64,000 nt of DNA from Halichondria panicea (GCF_963675165.1 NC_087391.1:5302126-5366125), one strand, 5' to 3'. Positions 1 to 12,307 are shown, counted from the first letter of the stretch. Made by a program: numbers and translations. Notes: a model not told the origin generated them from the letters alone.

Positions 1-42
1 AACGAATTTTTTTACCCCACGAAAATTACCTGCTATATAATA
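1..42. mobile_element. Right end of a miniature inverted-repeat element, cut by the window edge
   Basis: The run TTTTTTTACCCCACGAAAAT followed by TACCTGCTATATA matches the right terminus of the complete element at 12611-12821. Only the terminal part is inside the window. Noncoding. Confidence 0.55.
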
Positions 43-270
43 TACTGTAGTTGAAATAGGACCTAACCCTTGGTTCTACAATATGAATTTGCCATTAGTC
101 AGATGCCAGTGTGTGTGTTGGTTAGCAAAAAAAGTTTGAGAAGTTTGATGAACACTTTGTTTGACTTTGCAAGTAAGGCTTTGTGGTTTTATAGGGTTGT
201 GAAAACTTTTTATTCAGCCCATACAAGCAACATAATTATGTGTTTTCCAAAGCTACTCGAAACCTTCCCA

Positions 271-3200
271 ACTAGAGCACTAAAGTGCAAACCCTCGGCT
301 GGTGACATGATTATAAAGAAACCAGAAATATAATGCAGTCCATAATTATAGTGATGTTGTTATCATGTATGACTTGCACAGCAACTCAGGAGCAATAAAA
401 CTAAACCAGACTGGAGGCATGCTGAAACATTTGAGAACAGGTAGTGGTACTATAGATATATGCACTGTGGATTAGGATCACAGTAAAGAAGCCTGGAGTC
501 TCAGAGAAGTCTGGCTCCAGGTTATGCATGGAGTAGGATCCCAGCCAGCAGCAGGAGCTATAATTTAAGCTTCTACTTTAGTGACCCTGTTCCATTGTTC
601 CTGGTATATACAGCTTTCTACTTTAGTGACCCTGTTCCATCGTTCTTGGTACAGGATCACTTCAGTTATAAGTAACGCATGTGCAAGTTCTGTTCAAGCT
701 ACATTTTGCTCGCTTTTATTAGACAAAGAAGCTTTAACACCGAAAGCTGCCACTATCAAAAGTACTAACTTGTTGTGTGGAGGCTACTCATGCTGTAAAC
801 GCAGTGCTAGAACATCCAGGTAAGCAGACCTAGTCACAAGCTTATTTAAGCTTCTTAGCTTTTGCTCGACAAAGAAGCTTTAACATCAAAATCTGCCACT
901 ATTTAAACCAAGATATTGTTATGTGAAGGCTACCTATGCTGCAAACGCAGCGCTATGGCATCCAGGTGAGTAGATATACTCGTGACAAACAGACAAACAA
1001 ACAAACAAACAAACTAGAGCACTAAAGTGCAAACCCTCGGCTAGCTGGTGACATGATTATAATGCAGTGCATACGGTGATGTTGTTATCACGTATGACTT
1101 GCACAGCAACTAAGGAGCAATACATCTAAACCAGACTGGAGGGATGCTGAAAATTTGAGAACAGGTAGTGGTACTATAGATATATGCACTGTGGATTAGG
1201 ATCACAGCAAAGAAGCTTGGAGTCTCAGAGAAGTATGGCTCCAGGTCCTGCATGGAATAGGATCCCAGTCAGCTAAGCAGCAGGAGCTATAATTCAAGCT
1301 TTCTACTTTAGTGACCCTGTTCCATTGTTCCTGGTATATACAGCTTTCTACTTTAGTGACCCTGTTCCATCGTTCTTGGTACAGGATCACTTCAGTTATA
1401 AGTAACGCATGTGCAAGTTCTGTTCAAGCTACATTTTGCTCGCTTTTATTAGACAATGAAGCTTTAACACCGAAAGCTGCCACTATCCAAAGTACTAACT
1501 TGTTGTGTGGAGGCTACTCATGCTGTAAACGCAGTGCTAGAACATCCAGGTAAGCAGACCTAGTCACAAGCTTGTTCAAGCTTCTTAGCTTTTGCTCGAC
1601 AAAGAAGCTTTAACATCAAAATCTGCCACTACTTAAAGCAAGATATTGTTGTGTGAAGGCTATCCATGCTGTAAACGCAGTGCTGTGGTACCAAGGTGAG
1701 TAGATATACCTGTGACAAACAAACAGACAAACAAACAAACAAACCAACAGACTACTATACCCGTGGCCGCCCACGCGCCTCGGGTAACTAGAGCACTAAA
1801 GTGCAAACCCTCGGCTGGTGACATGATTAAAAAGAAACCAGAAATATAATGCAGTGCATAATATAGTGATGTTGTTATCATGTATGACTTGCACAGCAAC
1901 TCAGGAGCAATAAAACTAAACCAGACTGGAGGCATGCTGAAACATTTGAGAACAGGTAGTGGTACTGTAGATATAATTATGCACTGTGGATTAGGATCAC
2001 AGTAAAGAAGCCTGGAGTCTCAGAAAAGTATGGCTCCAGGTTCTGCATGGAGTAGGATCCCAGTCAGCAGCAGGAGCTATAATTCAAGCTTCTACTTTAG
2101 TGACCCTGTTCCATTGTTCCTGGTATATACAGCTTTCTACTTTAGTGACCCTGTTCCATTGTTCTTGGTACAGGATCACTTCAGTTATAAGTAACGCATG
2201 TGCAAGTTCTGTTCAAGCTACATTTTGCTCGCTTTTATTAGACAAAGGAGCTTTAACACCGAAAGCTGCCACTATCCAAAGTACTAACTTGTTGTGTGGA
2301 GGCTACTCATGCTGTAAACGCAGTGCTAGAGCATCCAGGTAAGCAGACCTAGTCACAAGCTTATTCAAGCTTCTTAGCTTTTGCTTGACAAAGAAGCTTT
2401 AACATCAAAATCTGCCACTACTTAAACCAAGATATTGTTGTGTGAAGGCTATCCATGCTGTAAACGCAGTGCTGTGGCATCCAGGTGAGTAGATATACCT
2501 GTGACAAACAAACAAACAGACAAACAAACTAGAGCACTAAAGTGCAAACCTAGCCTCGTTCCCAGGCCTTACTTTTTCTTGCTGTTGTCACTGTTCATCC
2601 ATAAACATAAGAAAGACATAGTGAGGCAGCAAAGAAAGAAATGGGCGTACAGTTAAGAAAACGTAAGGCCTGGTTTGGGAAATCGCGTGATCCACAAGGA
2701 TTTTTATGAACGTGGGCGATATGTAGCCCACAATCGTGACGTAAGGTATTCTCCCACGCATTCAGAGTAAGACTGTACTGTACTGCACTGAGACAACCAC
2801 CAAGCTGTGCTGCAAGTCAGATCAGAGAACCAGCGTGGCCAGCTCTGGTGGCAGTAGCTACCTGCTATATGATAATGATGACTAAGCTATTCTACTATAG
2901 CATGTAGAAAGACACAAGAAAAGGTAATAGTGATAGAATCTAAACACACAATCTAGACTAGTAGATCATCTAGCAAATCCTAAGGTATAGCTAGCTATAG
3001 TGCTTGCAAACTTCCAGTTCCAAGTCCATGTCCAGCTTGCTGCAGGCAAAGTTTTACTAGTCGTAGACCTCTGCGTGGGCAGTCCAACATCTCTAGCTCA
3101 GTATGCCCACACTCATTTTCACCCTTCTACCACCCTTCTACCCTCACGCGACTTCCCGATACAGGCTCTCCTTTTTCCTAACTTTACGTCTATTTCTTTC

Positions 3201-4110
3201 TTTATTCCTCCAATTAATACCGTATTTTATCTCATTGAACGAATAATACAGTATTTTATCTTATTGAACGATTGTGATAAAGAACAGAAAAAGGAGAGCC
3301 TGTGTAGAGGCTAGTGCAAACCCTCGGCTGGTGACATGATTATAGAAACCAGAAATATAATGCAGTGCATATAGTATCACGTATGACTTGCACAGCAACT
3401 AAGGAACAATAAAACTAAACCAGACTGGAGGCATGCTAAAACATTGAGAACAGGTAGTGGTACTATATGCACTGTGGATTAGGATCACAGCAAAGAAGCC
3501 TGGAGTCTCAGAGAAGTATGGCTCCAGGTCCTAGATCCCAGTCAGCTAAAAGCAGGAGCTATAATTCAAGCTTTCTGCTTTAGTGACCCTGTTCCATTGT
3601 TCTTGGTATATACAGCTTTCTACTTTAGTGACCCTGTTCCATCGTTCTTGGTACAGGATCACTTCAGTTATAAGTAACACATGTGCAAGTTCTGTTCAAG
3701 CTACATTTTGCTCGCTTTTATTAGACAAAGAAGCTTTAACACCGAAAGCTGCCACTATCCAAAGTACTAACTTGTTGTGTGGAGGCTGCTCATGCTGTAA
3801 ACGCAGTGCTAGAACATCCAGGTAAGCAGACCTAGTCACAAGCTTGTTTAAGCTTCTTAGCTTTTGCTTGACAAAGAAGCTTTAACATCAAAATCTGCCA
3901 CTACTTAAACCAAGATATTGTTGTGTGAAGGCTATCCATGCTGTAAACGCAGTGCTGTGGCATCCAGGTGAGTAGATATACCTGTGACAAACAAACAGAC
4001 AAACAAACAAACAAACCAACAGACTACTATACCCGTGGCCGCCCACGCGCGCCTCGGGTAACAAACCAACAGACTACTATACCCGCTGGCCGCGGCACGG
4101 CCTCGGGTAA
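271..4110 (+). repeat. Tandem array of ~0.75-kb units with an internal exon-like duplication
   Basis: Four units begin with the same ACTAGAGCACTAAAGTGCAA motif near 271, 1013, 1789 and 2528; the fourth is split by a mobile element at 2551-3313 and resumes at 3314. Each unit has a ~40-bp tandem subrepeat (ACTTTAGTGACCCTGTTCC twice), then two related ~130-bp modules. Both modules read as ALTxKxAT..LLCxGYxCCKRSA..SR and end at a donor-like CATCCAG|GTRAG. Units close with (ACAA)n runs, and two of them with a GC-rich hairpin, TACCCG..CGGGTA. The first module is open for 80 codons in all four units (581-823, 1311-1553, 2100-2342, 3583-3825); the second has an in-frame stop. I see no start context or acceptor partner that makes this a gene. 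Repetitive noncoding DNA is the safest reading, although the conserved donor-like ends are odd. Confidence 0.85.
2551..3313. mobile_element. 763-bp TIR element with 9-bp target duplication (Mutator-like MITE candidate)
   Basis: The insertion interrupts the fourth tandem unit. Its flanks are an exact 9-bp duplication, GTGCAAACC, at 2542-2550 and 3314-3322. The termini are TAGCCTC at 2551 and GAGGCTA at 3307-3313. Imperfect inversion continues inward through CAGGC and CTTTTTCT blocks. Each end also folds on itself: the CCAGGCCTTAC motif recurs inverted near 2660, and ACAGGCTCTCCTTTTTC recurs inverted between 3162 and 3304. No transposase is visible. A 9-bp duplication is typical of Mutator-like elements, so the family assignment is inference. 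Other copies are at 28773-29321 and 39265-39324. Confidence 0.85.
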
Positions 4111-4257
4111 AAATGTCTTTGCAACGTGCAATAGGAGTCTGAGGGTATTAATAATAGCTATTTTGATGTATGTATACACAGATGAATAGTCAATCAGCTA
4201 TAATAAACAATTGTTTGTTTACTGTATATACACTGTAACCGTATAGTCTGTACTTAC

Positions 4258-5395
4258 CCATGTGAGGAAACATTTGGTTGTCCTTATCCTGCATGTCCTG
4301 ATGCAGAGGTGTACTATTTCCATGCTGATTACAATACTCAATTGGAGTGGAAAAATACCTCCTATAATCACTCTGATATATGAATTAAGAGGGTTCAATG
4401 AAAACTCATTAGGTGTGATGTAAGCCTGACCAGCAGATACATATAGCCCCATCAGTAGAAATGCCAGCTGCATTGGTGACGTGTGTGTGTTTCTGTGTTA
4501 ACATTGTTTTCTTTTATTGTGTGAATTGAATGTATTGCAGAGGAAAGCTAGTCAGGGTCTGGGTCTAGGTCTTACTGCTTCCGGAGACTTTAATTGCATT
4601 GCTAATCTTGTTTTAGTACCTCCAACCCTTGTAAACTTCACTGTGGGTGGAGGTAACAACAAAGAAAGAGTAGATGATCGGAATGCAAATAAAGTCCTCC
4701 GTTAATTGACCCCGACTATCCTTCTCTGCATACACAGCTATCGTATGAGCTGTATGGCATAATTTTTAGACACTCTAGTTGTGAGTTGTAGTGTTAGTTA
4801 TGTTCTACAGTTACCTTACCACTAGGATAGTTATTCTGACAGCCACTTCCACTTTGCCTTGCCAGGTTCTACAGATAGCCTTCAATGGCGAAAAAGATGT
4901 TGATACTTTCCTAGGGGCTTGTGTTGATACTTCCCCAGGGACTTGTGTCAAATGGTTTTGTTGCTCTTCATAAAATTGCTTGGTTATATTTTCTGAGATC
5001 TCCTCATAACTACGATCAGATGCAGTATCACCTTGCTGTGTAGTAATAATGTTATTAGCCTGGTTTTGTTGGACAATTACATTTGCAGGTGACTCCGTAG
5101 GGATGATTAATTCGTACTCGCTAACTTTGTCCAACCGCCTGGTGCTGTGCACCTTGTAGGCAGGGTTTGGCTCGATCGGGATTTTTGTAAAGTTGTACAT
5201 AACGTTTTCGTACTCTCCCCCATCCCCACACTCAACACTCGCATTGGTAGCTATGAAATTGTATGCAGGATTTTCTTGGATGTCAACATTTGTTTCTGTA
5301 ACAGCATCTTCAACAATCTTCTCATTCTCTCTGCCTGTTCCACTGATTTGTCTTTGTGTGCCGACATCGTAGGAACAGTTGTTAACTAGCTCCAT
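4258..5395 (-). CDS. Membrane protein with tyrosine-motif-rich N-terminal cytosolic domain, copy A
   Basis: Not recognised. Exon 1 (5395-4820) starts at an ATG shared with copy B and encodes 192 residues that are polar and tyrosine-rich: NPAYNF, YENVMYNF, NPAYKV, YELI, SYEEI and YEEQ. These resemble SH2/PTB docking sites. The exon ends at CTAGTG|GTAAGG. Exon 2 (4467-4258) joins in phase 0 and continues the hydrophobic stretch VAVRITILV-LAFLLMGLYVSAG, one plausible transmembrane helix made by the splice. A second hydrophobic stretch follows (VIIGGIFPLQLSIVI). Exon 2 ends at ACATGG|GTAAGT. No further exon was found, because the tandem array begins just downstream, so the C-terminus is unknown. 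A type II or two-pass signalling protein is inferred. Confidence 0.6.
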
Positions 5396-6867
5396 GGCTT
5401 CTATTTGTGATTCTTAACTTGTTATGATTGCTACAGTAACTTAGATGGGTGTGGCCCGCCTCCCAACAAAAACGGGCCACGCCCGTCTAATAATAAAACT
5501 GTGCTTCCTATAATGATTGTAATTATGTGTGTAATAGTTTCCTTTTGAGCTGTTGTCTATGGTTTTGGCCATAATTATATGGCAGTTGTGAAATATGTGA
5601 TGATATTTAATCGTAACTACGTATGAATTTATTGCGCTTAATGTTAATGTTTTAGTTTAAGGCAGTTTGCTGGCTATTCTTGCTGTTTTATATTTCCATT
5701 CTTGAATCCCACTTCATACTAATGGTTGCTCTAATCCAGCAAACCTTGAGCATGTACAGAGCCATGAAGATGAAGCACAGTACCTGTGTAGGAATTACAG
5801 CCATTTATTGAGGGATATATAATTTATAGTAGTTTAAATATGTGAGTGTGTCTGATATTAGTTTATGTATAGGGTTTGAATCACTGAGCAAATCTATAAT
5901 AGTTATTTTCAGGCTAGGAGATGTTATGTACATAATACATGTAACGTATGTGCTTGATCAGAAGTCGCGGCTACTAAATGTTTCATTTTGCTGGCAGAGG
6001 ACGCTACAATTCAAGAGAGGCCACTGTTCAAGAGCGGCGTTTAATTATTAGCCCCAGCTAATTCAACAAGCTTTAGTTTATCATCAAAAGTTCTTTTGAC
6101 CTGCACAAACTCGAACTAGAAAAGTCTTTCAAAAGCACTAACAAGCTGCTACCTACCGTCTATAGATACCAGTATCAATATGGCTGCCACGTGCAGAGAC
6201 ATAGCCTCAAAATTCACTGAGGCTACTATTTGAGAGCGGTTCTATTGCACTGAAGATGGGCTGTAGCCTATAGGGAGGCTACTATATTTGAGTGTGGCCT
6301 CAAGAGCGGCCTCTGATCAAGCATATACGGTACATGTATTAATTTAGTAGCTTTGTGTAGGACCTACTTGGGGTAAGGTTATTAACTTACCGTGATTAGA
6401 ATGAAGAGGGCATATTCTACCAGATTACTTGTTGTAGACCATAGTACAGTTTGCCAGGTTGATATTCCGAGGAACACCAGTGAGAAGAAGCTTATCATGC
6501 AACAGTATAAAATGTCCTGTGTGTGTGTGTGTGTGTTTGGAAGGGGGTAGTAAGCACAAGGCTAACTGGGTTGGATGGAACCGCACCAGCTGAAGCATGT
6601 CATTTTGACTCAAACGGAATGCACATTTATTTATGAAGGCCATTCAATTATATTTTTCTCGGTCTTCAGATATTTTGTGGCTTATAGGAGTGCTATTCAT
6701 GCACTCCTGCTTGTAGCGGAGTCTGAAGATATTAATAATAGCTATTTTGATGTATGTATACACAGATGAATAGTCAATCACTCAATGAATAGTATATAAT
6801 GAACTATTGATAAAATGTATAGCTTTGTTTACTGTATATACGCTGTAACCGTATAGTCTGTACTTAC
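5396..6867. other. Spacer between tandem copies A and B
   Basis: No gene recognised. Holds a short direct repeat family around 5990-6320, where GAGGCTACTATTTGAG and GCGGCC motifs recur three times, and a (GT)n tract near 6517-6537. From about 6716 the sequence is a near copy of 4130 onward, so the right edge of this spacer is the left edge of the duplicated block. Confidence 0.5.
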
Positions 6868-8068
6868 CCATGTGAGGAAACATTTGGTTGTCCTTATCCT
6901 GCATGTCCTGATGCAGAGGTGTACTATTTCCATGCTGATTACAATACTCAATTGGAGTGGAAAAATACCTCCTACAATCACTCTGATATATGAATTAAGA
7001 GGATTCAATGAAAACTCATTAGGTGTGATGTAAGCCTGACCAGCAGATACATATAGCCCCATCAGTAGAAATGCCAGCTGCATTGGTAGACGTGTGTGCA
7101 TTTCTGGGTTAACATTGTTTTCTGTGAATTAAAAGTATTGCGGAGGAAGATAGTCAGGGTCAAGGGTCAAAAGGTCTAGGTATTCTGCTTCCAGAAGACT
7201 TTAATTCTGATCGTCTTAATCTTATTTAGTAACCTCCAAGTCTTCGTAAATTTCATTGTGGTTGGAGGTAACAAAAAATAGATGATCGGAATTAAAGTTA
7301 TCTGTAAACTGGTTTTAATTAAAACCTTTACACCCCAACTATCCTCATCTGCATACAGCTAATATAATCTGATTGGCTAGAGACACGGTTCCATTTAATG
7401 ATCTAGACACTATTTAGGAAGTTTCTAGAAGACATCAGGGCTAGCAGAACCCTCACTACTTTCGGTACGTATACTACTAATTTGTAGAACACTCTAGTTG
7501 TGAGACGTAGTGTTAGATTGGTTATAAGCATGTTCTAAAATCAGTGCAATTATCTCACCACAAGGATGTTTATTCTGACAGCCACTTCCACTTTGCCTTG
7601 CCAGGTTCTACAGATAGCCTTCAATGGCGAAATAGGTGTTGATACTTTCTTAGGGGCTTGTGTTGATACTTCCCCAGGGGCTTGTGTCAAATGGTTTTGT
7701 TGCTCTTCATAAATTTGCTCATTCGCATTTTCTGGGATATTCTCGTAGCAACGATCAGTTGTTGGCTGTGTAGTAATGATGTTGTAAGCCTGGTTTTGTT
7801 GGACAATCACATTTGCAGCTGACTCCGTAGGGATGATTAATTCGACGTACTCACTGACCTCGTCCAACCGTCCAGTACTGTGCACATTGTAGGCGTGGTT
7901 TTGCTCGATCGGGATATTAGTGAAGTTGTACTCAACATTTTCGTACACTCCTTCATCCCTATGGTCAACACTAACTCTGAGATTGTCAACAGTCTTACTC
8001 TCTCTGCCTGTTCCACTGATCTGTCTTTGTGTGATGACACCGTAGGAACAGTTGTTAACTATCTCCAT
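6868..8068 (-). CDS. Membrane protein with tyrosine-motif-rich N-terminal cytosolic domain, copy B
   Basis: Tandem paralogue of the gene at 4258-5395, same strand and same two-exon structure. Exon 1 (8068-7559, 170 codons) starts M-E-I-V-N-N and carries SYGV, YENVEYNF, NHAYNV, YVELI, QNQAYNI, CYENI and YEEQ. It lacks the NPAYNFIATNASVE segment of copy A but keeps a tyrosine (QNQAYNI) that copy A has lost (QNQANNI). Exon 1 ends CTTGTG|GTGAGA and joins exon 2 (7077-6868) in phase 0 through the same membrane helix. Exon 2 is almost identical between copies, while the tyrosine-rich exon has diverged more. No downstream exon was found. Function unknown; a signalling adaptor or receptor tail is inferred from the motifs. 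Confidence 0.6.
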
Positions 8069-8719
8069 GGCTTAGTTTAGCTTGTCTCTGTGAGTCTATT
8101 AACTTGTATGATAGCTACAGTAACTGAGATAGGTGTGGCCCGGCCACCTCCCAACAAAAAAACGGGCCACCCCCCATCTAATAATAACTGCGATAGCCTA
8201 TTATAACTGCTCAAATGAAAGTGAATCTCCTTTATTATGCTTCGTAATGCTATTCAGAGAAATGTTGCTGTGTTGTGGTTTTGTCAGCGTGTAACTTGTT
8301 GTTGCTACACCCAGCTATTCTGAGTAAGATACTCCTTCCCTTTTCATGTGTTTGCTAACACAAATCATCCTATGTTAGCAAACACATATTGACTCGTGTC
8401 AATGAGTCTCTGTGTGTCAATAAGGTACCGGTAATGCATGTGTGTGCCCTAGGGCCTGTTTAATTTCCAAGCTAGGAGATGTTATGCAGTATAATACATG
8501 TAATACTTAATTTGTGTAGGACCTGCTTGGGGTCAGGTTATTAACTTGCCGTGATTAGTTGATTACTCGTTATAGTATCTGTTTATAATATATATACCAA
8601 GGGCTGTATTTGAATGGTAAAGATCACCAGTATAAATTGTGCTTTAACTACGAGATTTGAAACGGTTAATAGTTGTCATACAAGCTGTCTATTATTATTT
8701 TGCTCTGTTTATTGTGTAG
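8069..8719. other. Spacer upstream of the ADA2 terminal exons
   Basis: No gene recognised. A hairpin with 14-bp arms (ATGTGTTTGCTAAC and its complement) lies at about 8346-8386. No further ADA2 exons (ZZ or SANT domain) are visible here on the plus strand. Confidence 0.4.
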
Positions 8720-8928
8720 CTGTGAAGGAGAGTAAACCGCTGGACATCACATTCTCTGCTGGGGTGGAGCTACTGGAGGAGGACGAGAAAGAGGTATCTA
8801 ATACAGTATGTGATACACTGCACCTCCTCCCCAAGCTATAATACAAGTCATGAATTTTAACTATATATTATGTGATTTAATGCAGTTTTTATATTATTAC
8901 CCTCACAAGATTTCACCTCTTACATTCA

Positions 8929-8959
<31 letters not shown>

Positions 8960-9162
8960 ACACACACACACAGCTGTGCTCCTCCACTCGTATCCAGCCA
9001 ATGCCATACCTTCAGTACAAGAAGACCGTGTTGGCGGAGTATGAGAAGCACTCGAGACTAACTCTAGCAGAGTGTAGGAAGCTGCTCAAGATTGACGTGA
9101 ACAAAACTAGAAAGATATTCAATCTCTTTGTCAGTAGAGGTTGGATTGTACACATCAGCTAG
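8720..9162 (+). CDS. TADA2A: Transcriptional adaptor ADA2 (TADA2A-like), last two exons with the SWIRM domain
   Basis: Two exons join in phase: 8720-8793 (ending DEKE|GTATCT) and 8974-9162. The joined end reads LCSSTRIQPMPYLQYKKT..LTLAECRKLLKIDVNKTRKIFNLF..RGWI and a stop. This matches the C-terminal SWIRM domain of TADA2A, a subunit of SAGA/ATAC histone acetyltransferase complexes, including the hallmark KIDVNKTRKI. The acceptor of the last exon is a poly-C plus (CA)n tract. No upstream exons (ZZ finger, SANT) are visible. They may lie outside the window beyond a long intron, or this may be an orphaned fragment. The reading frame is intact, unlike the duplicate at 23005. Confidence 0.75.
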
Positions 9163-9953
9163 TGCATAAAACTTTTAATTTTACTTGTATAATATCCTGT
9201 TTTCTCATCATTTATAGTGTGTTTGTCTAATATTTTATTGTAATTAATTTTGACATGTTATCTGAATTCAAATCATTACTTAATTGAGTGTCGCAAGCTG
9301 CGCCTGTGCTAATTTCCTCTCACTATGTTATGTTTTCGCTCAAAAAGTATTAGATATAGTAGAAGGAATAAGCTATAAAATCATTACAGTCACTGACTCA
9401 TGCATGCATACAAGGCAAGGCCTCATCTTCAGTGCGGCCTTGGATCGAGGCTAAAACATCCCCTTCCTCCTACGTTTTTGACTTGTTGCAGTTCACCCAT
9501 GTAGCGTGTGGGTTATAAACCGGGGCTCCGGAGCTGTAGTGGGTGGCCGGGAAACCGGCCGTCCCCACTTTCCTGTAGTCTTTCATTAGATCACAGCCCT
9601 GTAGTCTTTCATTGTGATAGTCGACAGCCCTCCTGTAGTCTTTCATTAGCCTGTAGTCTTTCATTAGATCACAGCCTCCTGTAGTCTTTCATTAGATCAC
9701 AGCCCTCCTGTTTGATGTCATGTGACCAAATATTCCAACAGCCTGCGATCACAGAACAAGAAGCAATACCCACACACACACGCACCCACACACACCCACA
9801 CCCACACACACACACACACACGCCTCGAGGCATAATAAGTATGTACATTCAACACTGCAATGCTGCACACAACCAATAATTATAAATGACGGACATGAAA
9901 TGTAACAATTAATAATCATAACAGTAATAACAGTTTAAACTAAATAAACTACA
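9163..9953. repeat. Spacer with a ~30-bp minisatellite and a (CA)n tract
   Basis: At about 9575-9710 the motif CTGTAGTCTTTCATTAGATC is repeated about five times with variable spacing. A (CA)n tract with interruptions lies at about 9768-9822. A fragment resembling the TAGCCTCG-type terminus (GATCGAGGCTA) ends near 9453 with no partner found. No gene. Confidence 0.6.
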
Positions 9954-12182
9954 CTATGCAGTCCAACCTTCTCCATCATCATCATCACTGTCGTCTTTGT
10001 CCTTTGTACCCTCTGCTAGGGTGGGTATCATACGAGACATCTTGTCCAACATGGAGCCACCTCCCAGACTGTGCTCTTCTTTCTTTTCTTTACGACTTTC
10101 CTTGTCCTTTCCACTCATAGCCTTGCGTCGACGGCCGAGGGCGGCTGAGAGGTCACCCAAGAGGTCACCTCCTCCTCCACCAGAGTCTGTTATGTCTTCT
10201 TTCTTGGCTTTCCGCTCCATCTTTCGGTCTTTGGAGTTCTTTAGATTAGCTTTGGAGGCACCACCTGCAGATACATACGAGCATCAGAACGAGGAATACT
10301 GTGTCACAAGCTGTCATGTGTTATACCTGTCTCTATTGTGGTCACCCTCTAAATTAAGCAGAGTTATACCATAATGGCAGGGACACAATCTTTCCATAGC
10401 ATGTGTTTTTCTCAAATCCAAACACAATCACTATTATAGGCTTTTCAAAGGGCTACAAAATACATCTCTGAATTGTGAAATTGTACCATCCTAACTTCAA
10501 AGCTTACAATTCCTGATGTGTTAGCAGGCCATCACTTTATTAGACATGTACGCTACACTGTGTACCCATCAATGAACAGCATACATTACAACTAACAGCC
10601 TTCACAGATTCTCACACATAATTATGATATTCCTACTGTTAACAGATTATACAACTCACCTGCTTTCCTGATGGCATCCATGAGGTTGGACCTGTCACCA
10701 TCACCATCACCATCGCCAGGGGGTGTGCCAGCTTCATCATCCGAGCTGTCCTCTTCAGCGTCCTCTCGTACTGTGGGAAGGGGTGGAGCTGCAACAGGAG
10801 CAGGTGGTGGAGGTGGTGGAGGCGGGGGTGGTCCGCTAGCATCCTCTACGGGGGGTGGTAGTTTGGGTGTGTCTTGTGCCGCGGGTGCGCCAGGATCAGC
10901 TAGGCTAGGTAGTTCAGGAATGAGGCTAGCCACGGAGGGTGCAATGGAGGCCCCAGCGTCTCCTTGGTAATACATATCTGAGGCTACATACTGCAACGAG
11001 GGGAGCATATCGGGGACATCCAATTCGGGAAGTTCAGGCATGAGAGGTACATACATCAAACTGTCCTTATGGCCACGCTCCATTTGTTCTCCGTGGGTAA
11101 TCGTCTCGGGAGCATCGTGAAGTTTCTCCTCTTCTTCGGCCATATTGTCTCTTGTCTTTGTCTTTGCTCCCTCTAGAGGGTCACGGAGGACATACTTCTT
11201 GTATGGGTTCTCCGTGGTGTTGAAGAGAAGGAGAGAGCTAACAGAGGGGAGGTTCTTAGGGAGACTGCCCAAACCCTCGCCCCTTTCCGGGTCATCCATT
11301 ATCGCTCTCTCTTGTCGAGATTTCTGTCGCCTGAGGTTGAGTCGATACGGCTTGTTCTTGTTTTTGAGCACCTCCATGGATACCTCGATGAGGCGAGACT
11401 CTATTGGGTCCTTAATCTTGCGAACCTGGATATAGAGGATTGATACGGCTGATATGAAAATTGATATGAATGAATTGGTCCATTATCGTACATACATGTA
11501 TACTTATTGTTTTTAGCCTAGCAATTTTAGTCCAGGAATTATCTAAAGTACAATCAAAAGATACAAGGGAAAACACTCTATTGTAGTCAACGAAATGGAC
11601 AAGCTCAGCAAACAATTATTACTTATCAGAGCATGATATTTTTATAGCATGTTATCTGTGGTAGCTAAGGAGAGAGACCGTACCTTGAGCAGAGCTGGGT
11701 CCACCTCATGGAAGATGGTGTGATAGTCAGGCACGTGCTCTGGGGCAGGGTACTTGGGGGAGGAGAACACTTGTGTGGCTTTGGTGCTCGTACTGCGTAG
11801 CTTGTCTATCTTGGCCTGAGCAGTGAAGATACGACCATTAAGGGACACCAGCTGCTCACGGTTCTCAACAATCCTGGGGAATAAACCATGGATTGAACAC
11901 TCAGAGCTATGGCGTCTAGTCTATGATCTAGACTGTCAAATATTTTTATGAGCACGTTAAGAACTGTAATGTACATTCTAACTGACTAAACTTATCTATT
12001 CATAATTATAGTGAATGTGTCATCTTCAATGTTGTGCACTTAAGCTACCTGCATGTTATTCTGTTGAAAATGTCATTGGAGACAGCATCCAAGTACTCCA
12101 AGGCATCGACGATCTGCCTGTAGGACTCCTCTTTCCTGAGGTCTGACAGAATCACTGGGACGTTGTAAGCGTGGCCAGCCAT
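9954..12182 (-). CDS. WASHC1: WASH complex subunit 1 (Arp2/3 nucleation-promoting factor)
   Basis: Four exons with matching phases: 12182-12049, 11873-11684, 11425-10660 and 10264-9954, coding for about 466 residues (human WASH1 is about 465). The N-terminus has HAYNVPVILSDLRKEE and the segment AQAKIDKL..FSSPKYPAPE of the WASH homology domain. The middle holds SSLLLFNTTENPYKKYV followed by a DPLEGAKTKT block, both diagnostic. Residues ~270-340 are proline-rich. The C-terminal VCA region has a WH2-like helix (NLMDAIRKAG), a basic linker (KANLKNSKDRKMERK) and an acidic tail ending DDDDGEGWTA with the Arp2/3-binding tryptophan. WASH drives branched actin on endosomes. It lies head to head with the decayed RPAP1 copy. 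This is the only intact copy; a remnant of exon 1 persists near 23460. Confidence 0.96.
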
Positions 12183-12307
12183 TGCATGCTACAGTACAGT
12201 ACTTTATACTTACACAGAAAAGACGTCTTTGACAGACATGTGATTACCACCTACGAGGTACGCCCCCCTTAGCTTAACCACACCCCTACAGTACAGATGA
12301 CAGCCTG

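Noticed and set aside
581-823. Four 80-codon proteins encoded by the tandem array
   Set aside because: No plausible initiator (the frame opens at a non-ATG codon), no partner exons, and repetition argues for noncoding satellite DNA.
6829-7101. Reading exon 2 of the tyrosine-motif genes as an independent secreted protein starting at MQLAFLLMG
   Set aside because: An acceptor (AATGCAG) lies at CTGGCA and joins in phase to the upstream exon in both copies; the hydrophobic run is better explained as a membrane helix continuing from exon 1.
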